Positions 42,087 to 54,341 of a stretch of DNA of 64,000 nt are shown one piece after another. Numbering within the stretch: position 1 is the stretch's first letter; each line of letters opens with the position of its first letter. A program made the translations under genes and the position numbers. The stretch is from Ophiostoma sp. CBS 140.51 (Eukaryota > Ascomycota > Sordariomycetes > Ophiostomatales > Ophiostomataceae): positions 88,568 through 152,567 of the forward strand of contig JANSLP010000055.1 in assembly GCA_029298735.1 (NCBI GenBank), written 5' to 3'. The notes beneath the pieces are model-generated. The model saw nothing but the letters and a program-made list of their open reading frames with translations. It made no database searches and was not told where the DNA came from.

Positions 42087-45000
42087 GTTGAGAGTGGGTG
42101 GTGTCCAAACGAGTGTGAGGATGTGATGATGTGTATCGAGGTTCAATATGATTTATTGAATATCACGATAGGACGAGACAGCGAGAGTAGAGGTGAGAAC
42201 AAAAAGAAAGAAACAAAGGGACTCATGCAAAGACACCAGAGAGGAGGGCCTGCTTGGGTACTTAAAGATGGCCGGCCATGCCCGGAGTGGCCCATCAAAG
42301 AAGGCAGATGCCGCAGTAACACATGGGAAGACTGCAAGACTGCAAGACTGGATGGAGGCTAAGATGCCGGGATCGCATCTGCGCATGTAAAAAAAACGGG
42401 CAAAAAAGCTTCTGATCGAGAGAGGGGAAGCCCAGCCGGGTCCTGCTCATCCTTCCTATTCCGCTCTACGACGTTGTGCGTCTACATGGGGTGAGCCTGG
42501 CCTGGGTGTTGTCATGGATGAGGTCGCCGCCTGCCAAGGTTCAAGATTCGGTAAACAGCTCTGCGATTGGTCACTGTTGGTGTAAGTCGTTGGTGTCCGT
42601 TGGTGCTGGCGTGGTTTTTACTACCCTTTTTTCTTCCTCTTTTCTTCCTCTTTATTCTTTTTCCTCTTTTTTTTTCTTTTTTTCTCTCATCCTTCCTTGA
42701 TTCCCGCGCTGTATCTTGTGGTGGTCCACCGTCCACCGCCTTCTTCCCCCGCCCCCGGACTGGACGGAGCACCTCCAGATCGAGTTTGGCAGCTCCGGCG
42801 CCAGTCTTTTTTGTCTTTCTTTGATCTTTCAACGCCTTTCTATTTTTTTCTGTCTCTTTTTTCACTCATCTGTACTATGGCCAGGCCGAAAGATCGGCAC
42901 GGCTGCCCACAAATCACAAGTAGAAAATTGTACACAGCAGCTGTGAAGAGAGGGGAAGGTGGATGATAACGTGGCGTTCGACGATTCCTTGCTGTTGTGT
43001 GTCTTGCAATCTGTGCAGCCTCTATCTAAAAAGAGGCACAGTCAAGCTGAATTGACGAGAAAGAGTTACGATGAGAACGTCAATTACGAGCCTGGACAGA
43101 GTTTAGAGCAACAACTTGCCTACAGCATCGGACTCGTATTTGAAGGTCGTTATTTTTTACTCTTTCTGCTCTCCCTATTTTTTTTCTCGGAATTGTCTTT
43201 TCTTTATCCTCTTTTGTCGATTCCACGATAGCCTCCTCCACACATCCTCCACCCAGCCTGCCTCCATCTCCACCTTCCCGCCTCTCCCACCCCCTCCTTT
43301 CGGCTGAGGACAGTCTCCCGCCACCCTAGCTTCACATGTGAAGATGCAAACAAAGAGTGTGGAATTGCACCAAAAGAGGACAAAAAAGTCGGCAAAAAGA
43401 GATGGACGACGTAGTGCATGCGCCTTGGATGCGCCTTGAATGCATCTTGCATGCACATTCAGCACACCCTCTTTTCTTTTTGTGGTGTTTCTCTGTGCCC
43501 AGCTCCATCTGCTCCCATCTTGCGGCTGCTCCCTCAATGAGAGCACCCAGAGAGAGTGCACTACTGCAAAGGCTGCAGGCCCCGACTGCAAGGCGATGGA
43601 GCTGGGCAGTGAATACGGGACATTGGGACGATGGGTTGCGTAACTGTTCGTGAAAAGGCGTGAAGGGAAGACAAGAACAAGAGCCAACAGGATTTGCGTC
43701 TTTACCAAAGAGGGAAATGTAACGAGGGACGACGACCAAAGACGACCAACGACAGCCTCGAAAGACGAAAGAGGGCGGAGAATTGAGCGGCACATACACT
43801 GGATGCAACGCAATGATGCAACTCGGTCTGTCCAGTGAAAGCACATGTGTTTGAGGAGCAGAAGACCGAAAAGGCAGACCTTTCACATTCACGACGGCGT
43901 CTCTTGAGGTTCTTCGTCTTTTACTTATTTTCCCTTTTGGTCTTATTTTCTTTTCTTTTTGCTGTTCGTGGGCCCATGTTCGTCGATTTTGTTTCCTTTG
44001 TCTCATTGTCGATCGGCGTTTTCTCCGCACCCAATCGGCCGACTTTTATTCTCTCGAAACCCTTTAACTGCTTAAACTCTTTTGTACCCCTCTCCCGTTA
44101 ACGTCTTCTCTCTCAATCCTTTTCTCATCGCCCAGCCCACAAGTATCTCGCCGAAAACTGAGAATTCGGCGTCGACCAGCTGCTCAAGCCCTCCGAGAAC
44201 AGTTCCGGTGGCGATAAGTGAGAGAAAAGGATAAGAGAGGTCCCTATAATGATACCCCTCCTTCGTGCAACTTGCCTCTCGTAAACCGAGACACGAAGTA
44301 ACGCCAGGCGGGAGACTGAGAGAAGAGCGAAAAGAGATTCTTTGAGAAAGAAAGAACATAAGAATGGCAGCAGTCTCTTTAATTTTGCCCTCTTATCCAG
44401 TCATCGTCTTATCTTTCGTCTCTTGTCCTTGTTGGCCGTGACTCTGTTGTCTGTTGGAAACGAAGAGAATGTCGGGGATCGTCGCATTGGAATCGTGATG
44501 CCGACAAAAGCACATGCTTTTTGTTGCTCGGCTTGGCCGGCCAATGGCACTACACCAAAAAGTGTGGCGCTTCTAGGCGCTCTTTTGTTCCTGTTTTCTT
44601 CCCACAAAGATACCTACGCAGTGCGTCCAACGTGCCCAGCGTGCCCAGCGTGCGTAATGCCCGTTATGTTAAGCTTCTTGGTACCCGTCCCCAGACCAAG
44701 AAAGACAAAAGAAGGGAACGATCCCCCGCAAAAATGAACATGTCCCCAGCTTCTCCAGATCCCTAGTTTCGACCCGTTTTGCTTCTCTTCTTCTCTTCGT
44801 TTGTCTGTCGTGTGCTTCCAGTGTTTCCCGTGATTCATAAGAGAGAAAGTTCATCCTTACGAACCACGACAGTACTTCACTGAAAACCCCCCACTGTATG
44901 AAATGAGACATCCATATGCAAACGGAATGTGCACACAAATGTCCTCACAAATGCCCTCGCAAAAGACCTCTTGAAACGGCGAGAATCAAAAGAAAGCACA

Positions 45001-47014
45001 TCAGATTGAAGAAATGCATTTCTCCAGAACGAGTGTTCTCAAGACACAAATTGTGCGATTGCCACATATATATAGGGTGCCCATGCCACACAGGCAGCCA
45101 TAAGTAAGTGCATTCAGTGCACATCTCCCACAGCTCTCCTCATCCTTCAGACCACTTTGTTATTTCTGCAAGGAACGGTTCCTGGTGTGCACAAACGCAT
45201 TCCGTACAAACGACCACGTTATGAATAGCCCAAACAAAAGTCCGGATGTTTCTTGACAATCACTCGCTCTCTCTTTTTGTTTCCGTCCCGGTTGATTATC
45301 TTTGGGATCGTCCACAATGGCAACGATGTCATCAAGTGAGAATGAAAACAAGATACAAACATCTTGGCCCTCGCACTCGCTTTAATCCATGTATCTCACT
45401 CTCTTCTCTGTTCTCCTCCTCACGACATGGGTCAACATCCCCAGTCCATTCCCAGCGCTGTTATTGGCCCAGGCCCATCCATCCTCTTCCCAGTTTTGCG
45501 CTTGGCCTAACCCAATGCACACAAAGTCTCCCCCCAAAGCCACCCTCCCAATCCTCGCAAGCTGTGGATGCAAGGATCATTCGGTTACTTTTAGCGACGA
45601 CAGGAAACCATGTGAAAGTCCGCCCCGTTTCCCCTCTTTCTGTGTTGTGGGCGTTGTGCTCAGAGTGGACATTTTGCGGGAGAATGCGACGATATTTCAA
45701 AGTCTCATTCTACGAGCATAACGTCTATGCTTCGAGTCTATGCTTTCGTATCATCGGCAAACCATTCCAAGTGTGTACAAAGTCAAATAGGAAGGTAAAC
45801 AAGAAGCGTGGCTAAACACGCGACAGAAATAGAGTACTGTGGACACAATGGGCACTGCAGTGAGTTAAAAACAGCGAGAATAGGAAGGCCACGAGAGTTA
45901 AGCGCTCTTCAGCCCCAAAGGCAATTTCGCCTGTCGCCAGTGACCTTCCAACCCCAGCAGTTTGTATCCAGGCGTTTGTTGAGAATCCCTGTCCAGAAGA
46001 GTTGGAGGAGAAAGAGTGGTTGCAGTGGACTCAGCCCTGGGAGAAAGGCAGCATTCCACTGACAGAGAGAATTCGTGAAAATCAACAAAAAGGGGCAACG
46101 ATCACCACTGGTTACCAACGGGTCGTCTCATGGATTGTCCACTGGCCGGGCTACCCGCTGCCCTGGCTTGAGTCTATTTACGGCGACATTGTGGGACAAA
46201 TGTGTAAGTCAAAACAGAGGCGTCAACGAGACAATATTCACGATGATGACCATCGACATCGTACAAGGACAAGTACGCCTTCCTCGTCGCATCAACGGGA
46301 TCACCGCTGTCACCTTGACGTGACTGACAGGACGCGCGTATCCGGCGAGCGTCCGGGTCACGTCTCCTACGTCTCCGTCTTCTTTTTTCTCGCTCGCGTG
46401 TCCTCGCAAACCCCTGGCGCAAACGTCAACAGCAAACCGTTCTCCAAAGTGGACAAGACTAAGACCCAAAACTGCCCAGTCTGCTTCTTCAAAGTGCACC
46501 CACAGACACTCAAATTCTGCGGGCTATTTCTCTTGGGTTCCTTTTGGTCCCTTTTTTTCTTTTTTTTTGGTTCCTTTTTGGCGTTGCTTGGTGTGGTTCG
46601 GGTCGTTTTGGTGCCTGCCAATTTTAATCTTAAATTTCCATTTTCGTTCTTTCTCCTCAATGCTTTCAACTTTGCTTCGGACTCTGTCTTGCTGTTTTGC
46701 GAGAGTGCAATTTCCCCCAGACTTGTTGGTGGCCACAACAAGAAGGCCGTTACCATTGTGATGTGGGGAAAGGATTCAGGATGATGGCTGAGTACGAGAG
46801 AACGAGAGTACTAGAGTAAGAGAGTACCTCTCGTCTTGTACTCCATCGATGGTTGAGTCAGAAATGAAGGAATCATAAATACGTCAGCCTCCCACTCGAG
46901 GATCGGATGCCAAGCCTGTTTCTCTGTTCTTGTCTCTGTTCCTTTTATCCATCGACAGAAGTTGCCCAGGAACAAACGTCAATTTACCTCCTTGCCAACC
47001 CTCCCATCACCAAA
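42087..47014. other. Long divergent intergenic region (CFEM gene / lipase gene)
   Basis: About 4.9 kb without a recognisable protein gene. It contains long T/C-rich or A/G-rich stretches (about 42,600-42,700, 43,140-43,210, 46,550-46,600) and a TATATATA element at 45,067-45,074. The right end (46,870-47,014) is the lipase promoter and leader. A 260-codon frame at 46,002-46,784 looks compositional, not genic. Non-coding transcripts cannot be excluded. Confidence 0.45.
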
Positions 47015-48232
47015 ATGGTCAACAGTTTCTCTCCGGCCCGCGCGGGCGCGCTCGCGCTCGGCCTTGCCGCTGCTCTCTTTGCGCCGACGACTCTCGCCCA
47101 GGATGCACCGCCTGCCTGCCCGGCACCTCTGCCCGTTGGTCCCGAGGGCATCGACTTCTACACGCCCCCCGACTCGTTGCCCGATGCCGACCACGGCTCT
47201 ATTATTTGGACCCGCTCGTACGCCGACGGCTCGGCCACCATTGCCGGCGGCACCAACACTCTTTTGCTCTACACCCAGGAGGGCATCCACGGCGACACTG
47301 TGGCCACCTCGGGCTACATGGTCGTCCCCGACGGCGATGCCCCCGAGGGCGGCTGGCCTGTCGTGACCTGGGCCCACGGTACCACGGGCATCGCCGACCA
47401 GTGTGCACCCACCATTAACGACCCGTCTTATGATAAGGATGCCCGCGATACTCTGCTGGCCGGCTGGGTCAGCAAAGGTTTCGCTGTGGTGTGCACCGAC
47501 TACGAGGGCCTCGGCACCCCCGGTGACCACCCGTACCTGATTGGCCCCTCCGAGGGCAAAGCGGTCCTCGACATTGTCCGCGCTGCCCGCCAGTACGACA
47601 CCCGCATCGGCTCGCGCGTCGTGATCTCGGGCCACTCACAGGGCGGTCATGCCGCGTTGTGGGCTGCGTCCATTGCCCCTGACTACACCCCGGAGCTGGA
47701 CGTTCTTTCGACCATTGCTTTTGCGCCCGCCAACTCCCTCGAGACCGAGGTTCCCTTGCTGAGCGCCGTCGGCAACACCACGTCTCTGTCGGGCACAGTC
47801 GCCCTCATTGTGCGCGGCCTGTCCATTGCCAATGCTTCTTTGGACGTCGTCGACATTCTGACCAAAGACGCCGCCGCCCTCTACCCGCAGACCCTGACCG
47901 AGTGCTCTATTGACCTGGACAGCAACTCCTCGTTTGGTGGCGTCGGCGCCAACGACCTGATTGCCCCCGGCGCCAAGCTGACCGATGTCACCACCCAGCT
48001 CAAGGACAACGACCCGACCTATCTGACGGGCATCTCGCAGCCTGTTTTGGTCCTGCAGGGCTCGTCCGACACCACCGTGTTCCCCTTTACGACGGCCGCC
48101 ATGGTCAAGAACCTCGTGGCCGGCGGTGTCGACATTACCGAGCAAATCTTTACGGGCGCCACGCATCTGTCCATTATTGACGTTGGGGCCTCCAACGCCA
48201 CCGACTACCTTGTCAGTGTGTTCAGCCAGTAG
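47015..48232 (+). CDS. Secretory lipase, LIP family (alpha/beta hydrolase)
   Basis: From the ATG at 47015 this encodes 405 residues with a signal peptide of about 28 residues (GALALGLAAALFAPTTLAQ). The nucleophile elbow is GHSQG with S208. A TWAHGTTG segment (118-125) fits the oxyanion strand, and SSDTTVFPFTTA and GATHLSI near the C terminus supply the likely Asp and His. The sequence resembles the secretory lipase family (Candida LIP genes, Candida antarctica lipase A). Such enzymes hydrolyse acyl esters outside the cell. Several Asn-X-Ser/Thr sites would suit glycosylation. It is intronless; upstream ATGs in the leader are out of context. Confidence 0.9.
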   Translation: MVNSFSPARAGALALGLAAALFAPTTLAQDAPPACPAPLPVGPEGIDFYTPPDSLPDADHGSIIWTRSYADGSATIAGGTNTLLLYTQEGIHGDTVATSGYMVVPDGDAPEGGWPVVTWAHGTTGIADQCAPTINDPSYDKDARDTLLAGWVSKGFAVVCTDYEGLGTPGDHPYLIGPSEGKAVLDIVRAARQYDTRIGSRVVISGHSQGGHAALWAASIAPDYTPELDVLSTIAFAPANSLETEVPLLSAVGNTTSLSGTVALIVRGLSIANASLDVVDILTKDAAALYPQTLTECSIDLDSNSSFGGVGANDLIAPGAKLTDVTTQLKDNDPTYLTGISQPVLVLQGSSDTTVFPFTTAAMVKNLVAGGVDITEQIFTGATHLSIIDVGASNATDYLVSVFSQ

Positions 48233-48670
48233 GCGGTGTACGATTTTTAAAAGGAATTGTAAAGTAGTGAAAAGAGCGAGCTGTGTTTGATATCTGAACG
48301 TAAAAATAATATAATATTTAATCTAATAAATCGTGAGAAAATTGTTCACAATTTAAACTTTAAAATAAACCGAGAAAAACTATAAAATAAAATAAAATAA
48401 AATAAAATAAAATAAAGTGAATCCAAGAACTTAAACCTTACATCCTGAGATAAATCTACAAAATGTGTTTGCTTCTTTGTGCAAGTCGACTTTCTCGATT
48501 GTGGCCAGTGTCTTGCTGCCACTTACACCTTGATAGGCTCACCGAGGCTTATCTTATCGGCGCTACCAAGATCGCCCCGCCTAAGTGTAGCACATCGTGG
48601 GGTAGCTCACAACGCGCCCGACTCTTCTTCTTTCCTTCCTTCTTACTTTTCTTTGCTCACCGCCGCCACC
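48233..48670. other. Intergenic region (lipase / LMW-PTP)
   Basis: AT-rich 3' flank of the lipase gene, then a short promoter for the phosphatase gene, ending in a CCGCCACCATG start context. Confidence 0.6.
48383..48414. repeat. TAAAA pentanucleotide microsatellite
   Basis: About six uninterrupted TAAAA units lie in the 3' flank of the lipase gene. Confidence 0.85.
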
Positions 48671-49241
48671 ATGCCCGACCAGATCGCCGTCCTCTTCTGC
48701 TGCATGGGCAACATCTGCCGCTCCACCATGGCCGAAGGCGTCTTCCAGGCCATGGTCAAGAAGGAGCCCTACAACGCCTGTGTGTCTAAAGTGGACTCGT
48801 GTGGGACGAGTGCGTACATTCTCTATTCAGATGAACACCTACAGCGACGTCTGCTAACAGCTACACACCCTAGTCTCCTACCACACGGGAGACGACCCAG
48901 ACGACCGTACAATGGCCACCCTCGCTGCCCACGGCATCACCGACTACTCCCACCGCGCCCGCACCCTCCAGGCCGCCGATCTCGACCGCTTCGACTACAT
49001 CTTTGCCATGGACCGCCAGAACCTGAGCGACATCCAACGCGTGCAGCAGAAGCACCCCAACAAGAAAAAGGCACAGGTGATGCTGTTTGGAGCCTACGCA
49101 ACCCCGGACGGTGACGGCAAGGAAGTCATTTCGGACCCCTACTACGGCGGCCGGGACGGATTCAACACGGCGTACGAGCAGACGACGCGGTTTAGCAAGA
49201 ACTTTTTGAAGGCAGCCTTTCCGGAGATCTCGCCGCCATGA
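48671..49241 (+). CDS. LTP1: Low-molecular-weight protein tyrosine phosphatase, one intron
   Basis: Exon 1 is 48671-48809, the intron 48810-48873 (GTGCGT, branch CTAAC near 48853-48857, ending CTAG), and exon 2 48874-49241, giving 168 residues. The P-loop CMGNICRS (C11 to R17) fits the C-x5-R signature, with preceding strand IAVLF. DSCGT and YHTGDDPDDRT lie either side of the splice junction, and the family aligns without gaps across it. The general-acid loop is SDPYYGG near the C terminus. LMW-PTPs dephosphorylate phosphotyrosine in the cytosol. Intron retention would shift the frame and lose the DPYY loop. The start has a strong CACCATGC context. Confidence 0.93.
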
Positions 49242-51862
49242 GGGGAGGGACCGGTTGTAGTGCTTTCCTTTTTTTCTTACACTGTCCACTAGCCATTGTT
49301 TTTTTATATTTCAATACACCAAGTTAGGATATTCTACGCTCTACGCCCTCGACAATGGTGGCTCAACAAGGTACTGGAGGAAATGATCCTAGATATTATG
49401 GGAAGCGGAGGTGGAAGAAGGAGGCGTGCTTCTTGTGAGGCACATAATTTTGTGCTAAGGATATTGGATGGACTCGGCCTGTCTGTATCCATATTGACAG
49501 TCACATGCATGGCCCATCATGCAAGCGGCTGGCACAGTATCCGTAGTTGGCATCTATCCTGCAGATGTGTCACGTCGACGGGCCATGGCCCAAGGAAGCA
49601 TGTGCCCTCATCAAGGGAGTTGCGTACGGTTCCTCGTGTACGGAGAACTGGGGCTCCTATCAGCCGATGCCAATTTACTTGCGCGTCTCGCGCGTCTCGC
49701 CATGCTGCTCATTCTTCGTAACTGCAAGGTCGATCCTTCTCTTACATGGTCTCCTTCAATGAGCCTCGCTTGTAGTTCATACCGCACCAATGGGTCCCCC
49801 AGGTCGGTCTATTAACAAGAGGCTCTTGCCGCCCCCAATATGGTAGTATATCCCAAGGACCAGACACCTGGGATCACGTCGTCGAGTTTCTGCTGCCATG
49901 GCATCCTTCTTGGGGCTCCGTGACCATGTTAGCCGTGTAGAGGGGGCCTGCATCGACGACCACACACCCTCTTCTTATCCTCCTTGATGTTTCTCGTGCA
50001 TCCGTTCGTGCATCAGTGCGCTTAACTGGCGTCTGAATAGGGAGGCCCGACGCTTGGCCGCGCTTGAGGAGCATGGCAGATTGGTTGTTGACGTCGTTGG
50101 CGTCGTCAATGTCAAAATATTGGTGATCCTGTCTGTCTGGGCCACGTTGAATCCTTGGCCTCATCTGGTGTCGTCACCTTGTCTTTTTGTTGATGCCACG
50201 TCGAAATGGAAGGAATTGCCGCCAATGTCCCTGATCATCGGCCCTCAAAACCGAAGATGGATGTCGCGCGCGGCTATGGTGTCCACTGCCATGCTTTCAT
50301 TCGCGGTCGCGGCCAGGTCAGGGCTGGTCAAGGGTCAGGGTCGCCAGACTCTGGTTCCTGGATCGTCATTTCCCGCGCAACTCTCTTTCTCTGCAGCCAA
50401 GATTTGTTCCATGTTCGACGGACGCAATTGGTTTAGGCTGCCACTTTGAGCTGCTGTTGGAGCTGCATTCAGTATTTGGGTGCCTTTGCGAGTCCGTTCA
50501 TCTCTTCGAAAAGGTCGTATCAAACAAACTCTTTGTCCCTGACTTTCCTCGAGTTTGCCGCCCACGACGGAGCTAGCCTTGCCCCTGTCCACCCTTTTTG
50601 TTGTTGGCGAATAGGCGGGGAGCTTTGCCTGAAGTTGCGCCCTGTTAGTGCCGCCGCTTGTTGTTGATTCGTCCGTTGGGTTGCTGTTGGTCTGCTCGAA
50701 TTGCACCAAGCCTGGCACCACCTCGCAAGAGCCGTAACATGGTGGTAAGCTCGACAGCTCGATGCGCCGAGTTAATCAGGGGTTCTGCATATTCCTCTGC
50801 AGATGACAGAATGGGAAAGGATGGGAAGGAGCAAAGCGTGATGATAATTTACAGGAAAGAGTGAAGAGCAAGTGTGTACATTGAGAAAGAACGACACTGC
50901 CCAACATCATAAATACTGCAAGTGCCACCCGCACTCTGTGGCCGCTCTTTCCCATATGTTGTAGAACTGTATCCCCTCCTGCCTCACTCGACGTTTGCGT
51001 GTTCTTTCGCCTCCACCATCGAGACCATTCACCCCTCCAAATAAGCTTCCGTCGCCCGGCCCTTGTGCTCTTTTTGTCCTTTTGTGGCCCTCGTTTCCCC
51101 TTTCGCTTTGCCCTTTCCGTCTTCTATCATTGTACTCGCGTCCCTGGCTCGCCCCTTCTTTTTCTACTTGCTGCCGCCCGTTTCGCCTCTTTTTCGAGCC
51201 CCCTCTTGCCTTTCCCATTTGGCGCCTGCCTTCCATTCGACGCCTTCTTGTTAGACAGGTGAAAGACGCGCCTGCCATTTACGACGACTTTTGACTTTCT
51301 GCTCCTTCTACTGTTTGGCTACTTCCTAATTCATCGCATAAAAACCTCACATCGTCCTCTCGTATACCCAGCCCTTTTTATTTGTCTATCTTTTTCTGTT
51401 TTACTGCCTCATTTTCGTGCCTTGTTCGCCTCCAAATCCTTCCGCCGCCCCCCATCGCAAATCTCACTCCTCCATCCTCCTTCTCCCCTCCTTCCTGCGG
51501 GCCATTTCCCAAGCTTACCACCCTTTCCCACCCATTTTCGCGCCGCCGTTGGCTCGTTTCAGCCCCGCCATAAATCCATAATCCAACATCCATCAGCCCT
51601 CTTTTTCGCTCCTTGCGCCTCGTACCACGACCCCACCAAAAGAGCCCCCAAAGACAGAAAGAGCCGGCCGAACGACCCAATACTCCGACTACAATACCCT
51701 GACAACCTCTCTTTCTTCGTCCGAGACATCTTCTCCGTCGACTTGAGACCTTCAACTTCGATTCCCCGACCGGCAGTTCTCGACATCTTTTATTCTTCAA
51801 CGACAGTTCTCGAGCTGTCCCTTCCTTTCTCTCCCCCCTTCACACACCCCACCACCGACAAG
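49242..51862. other. Intergenic region upstream of MAP kinase gene
   Basis: From about 51,000 to 51,862 the plus strand is a long C/T-rich leader of the kinase gene. Between 49,760 and 50,720 the minus strand has coding-like fragments in broken frames (for example DHQYFDIDDANDVNNQSAML near 50,080) that may be remains of a gene, but no family was recognised. Confidence 0.4.
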
Positions 51863-53173
51863 ATGGCCGATCTGCAGGGCCGCAAGGTCTTCAAGGTCTT
51901 CAACCAGGACTTTATCGTCGACGAGCGCTACACCGTGACTAAGGAGCTCGGCCAGGGTGCGTACGGCATTGTGTGCGCCGCCGTCAACAACCAGACGAAC
52001 GAGGGTGTCGCCATCAAGAAGGTCACCAATGTGTTCAGCAAGAAGATTCTCGCCAAGCGCGCGCTGCGCGAGATCAAGCTCCTCCAGCACTTCCGCGGGC
52101 ACCGCAATGTACGTACAACGCTCTCGAAACCGATGGTATACAGCCCGCTAACCTTGTAGATCACCTGCTTGTACGATATGGACATCCCGCGGCCAAGCAA
52201 CTTCAACGAGACCTACCTCTACGAGGAGCTCATGGAGTGCGACCTGGCAGCCATTATCCGCTCCGGCCAGCCCTTGACCGACGCCCACTTCCAGTCTTTT
52301 ATTTACCAGATCCTGTGCGGCCTGAAATACATCCACTCCGCCAACGTCCTGCACCGCGACTTGAAGCCGGGTAACCTGCTCGTCAATGCCGACTGCGAGC
52401 TCAAGATTTGCGATTTCGGCCTCGCCCGTGGCTTTTCCGTCGACCCCGAGGAGAATGCCGGCTACATGACCGAATACGTCGCCACCCGCTGGTACCGCGC
52501 GCCCGAAATCATGCTCAGCTTCCAGAGCTATACAAAGGCCATTGACGTCTGGTCCGTCGGCTGTATCCTGGCCGAGCTGCTGGGTTCGCGCCCCTTCTTC
52601 AAGGGCCGTGACTACGTCGACCAGCTCAACCAGATTCTCCAGATTTTGGGCACGCCCAACGAGGTCACTTTGGCCCGCATCGGCTCCTCCCGCGCCCAGG
52701 AGTACGTCCGCAACCTGCCCTTCATGCCCAAGCGGCCCTTCCCCATTTTGTTTCCCAACGCCAACCCGGATGCGCTCGATCTGCTCGACCGTATGTTGGC
52801 CTTCGACCCCAGCTCGCGTATCTCGGTCGAACAGGCCCTCGAGCACCACTACCTCCAGATCTGGCACGACGCCTCCGACGAGCCCGACTGCCCCACCACC
52901 TTCAACTTTGACTTTGAAGTCGTCGAAGAGGTCGAGGAGATGCGCAAGATGATCTTGGACGAAGTCTACCGCTTCCGTCAGCTCGTGCGCACCGTGCCCG
53001 GCTCGGCAGGCCACGCCGCTGCCCAGGCCACCGCCCAGCAACAGACGGGCCAGGTGCCCATGCCCTCGGGCGGTGGCCAGTGGACCGCCGAGGACCCGCG
53101 TCCCCAAGAGTATGTGACGCACCCGGCGGGTCTGGAGCAGGAACTGGCCGGTGGTCTGGATGCGCGTAGGTAA
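51863..53173 (+). CDS. SLT2: Cell-wall-integrity MAP kinase, SLT2/MPS1 type, one intron
   Basis: Exon 1 is 51863-52108, the intron 52109-52159 (GTACGT, branch GCTAAC at 52147-52152, TTGTAG), and exon 2 52160-53173, giving 419 residues. The glycine loop is GQGAYGIV (30-37), the lysine is in AIKKV (K52), the catalytic loop is HRDLKPGN (147-154), DFG is at 167-169, and the TEY phosphoacceptor motif is at 186-188. The TEY, the SNFNETYLYEELMECDL segment and the Gln-rich C terminus identify the Slt2/Mps1/MpkA class and not the Fus3 or Hog1 classes. It acts at the end of the Pkc1-Bck1-Mkk cascade controlling wall repair and, in plant pathogens, infection. The leader upstream is long and pyrimidine-rich. 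Confidence 0.96.
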
Positions 53174-54011
53174 ATCGCGGAATTGTGAAAAGGGAAGACA
53201 GTGGAGAGTTGAGATAATTCTACGACGGATGACAACGACAAAAGAGCAAGGATGATTTGAGACCCTTTTTGTTTTTTTTTCTACAAGGGTCTAGCCCAGT
53301 CGATTTTTTGGTCTATTTTATTTTGCATTTTGCATGTTACAAACACTCCTTTATTTTGGTTATGACTGCTTTATTTTTGCGATTTTCTTGCCTGTTGAAG
53401 ATTATGATATTGTTTCCGTTTTCCATGTTGCGATTTACCACATTCCCTTTTATATGCGAACCAAAATCAAAAGAAGCGTGCTGCTTTTTGTTCAGAATAC
53501 AATGCATATCGATTTATTGTGTGTAAGTTGTGTGTGGGGAGAGCTCACTGTCTCGACTTTGTTGACGAAAGTCTTCCAGGCTTGGCGATGCCGGACTTCA
53601 GTGTTAACGCCGGGCGTTTGGCGACATTTGCTACCTGAAATTTCAGGAATAGGGGGCTGAAAGCACAGTGTTCAGTGGCGATTTGTCGAGTCATCCGGCG
53701 AAAGGAGCCCAGCCTGAATGGCTCACAATGTGCCCAGAGTGACTTTTGAGAGGCTGACACTGTAAAAAGACCCACTTATTTTCGAGCCTTGACTAAATTT
53801 GGCGAGCACGTGACTATCGCCTCGCCCTGCCTCGCCGTCTTTTCGCCCGCCCTTTTTAAAAATGCCCGTTTCCCACTTTTGATCTTGAACTTGCTCTCGA
53901 CATCACCATCATCACCGACGACACATCGCTATCGATCGATCACTCTACAACAAGCAAACAAACAGCAACCACTTACTACCAACTCAACAAACACACACAC
54001 CAACCGCAATC
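53174..54011. other. Intergenic region with RPS30 promoter
   Basis: T-rich 3' flank of the kinase gene, then the promoter of RPS30. A CACGTGAC element lies at 53807-53814, about 200 bp upstream of the start; such E-box motifs are frequent in fungal promoters. An A/C-rich leader precedes the ATG. Confidence 0.55.
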
Positions 54012-54341
54012 ATGGGCAAGGTTCACGGCAGTCTGGCGCGTGCCGGCAAGGTCAAGTCGCAGACCCCCAAGGTCGAGCCCCAGGAGTCCAAGAAGACCCC
54101 CAAGGGCCGCGCCCACAAGCGCGAGCAGTACACTCGTCGTTTTGTCAACGTGACGACCACCCCTGGTGGCAAGCGCAAGGTAAGCTGAGACAGAGCCTGC
54201 GCAGCAGGCGATAGCGAGTGTGAAGTCACGAGCGGCGGTGACGACGAGCGGTCAACGCGACGACTTCATCGACGCATCGACTCCACATCGTCACGAACAC
54301 TGCTAACATCACAGATGAACGCCAACCCCGCTGCTGCTTAA
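54012..54341 (+). CDS. RPS30: 40S ribosomal protein eS30, one intron
   Basis: Exon 1 is 54012-54179 (56 codons), the intron 54180-54314 (GTAAGC, branch GCTAAC at 54302-54307, CACAG), and exon 2 is only 27 nt, 54315-54341. The 64-residue product begins MGKVHGSLARAGKVKSQTPK, includes TPKGRAHKREQYTRRFVNVT and ends in a short MNANPAAA-type tail; the yeast protein has 63 residues. It is a component of the small ribosomal subunit. As in yeast there is no ubiquitin-like N-terminal fusion of the kind found in animal FAU. The second exon is too short to appear in open-reading-frame scans. Confidence 0.95.

Noticed and set aside
46002..46784. 260-codon plus-strand frame upstream of the lipase
   Set aside because: The composition drifts from charged to Phe/Leu-rich following a T-rich tract; no homology, and it lies in a leader-like region.
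54180..54314. Possible snoRNA within the RPS30 intron
   Set aside because: Ribosomal-protein introns often host snoRNAs, and a CTGA occurs near the 5' end, but no proper C box or C'/D' arrangement or H/ACA layout is visible.
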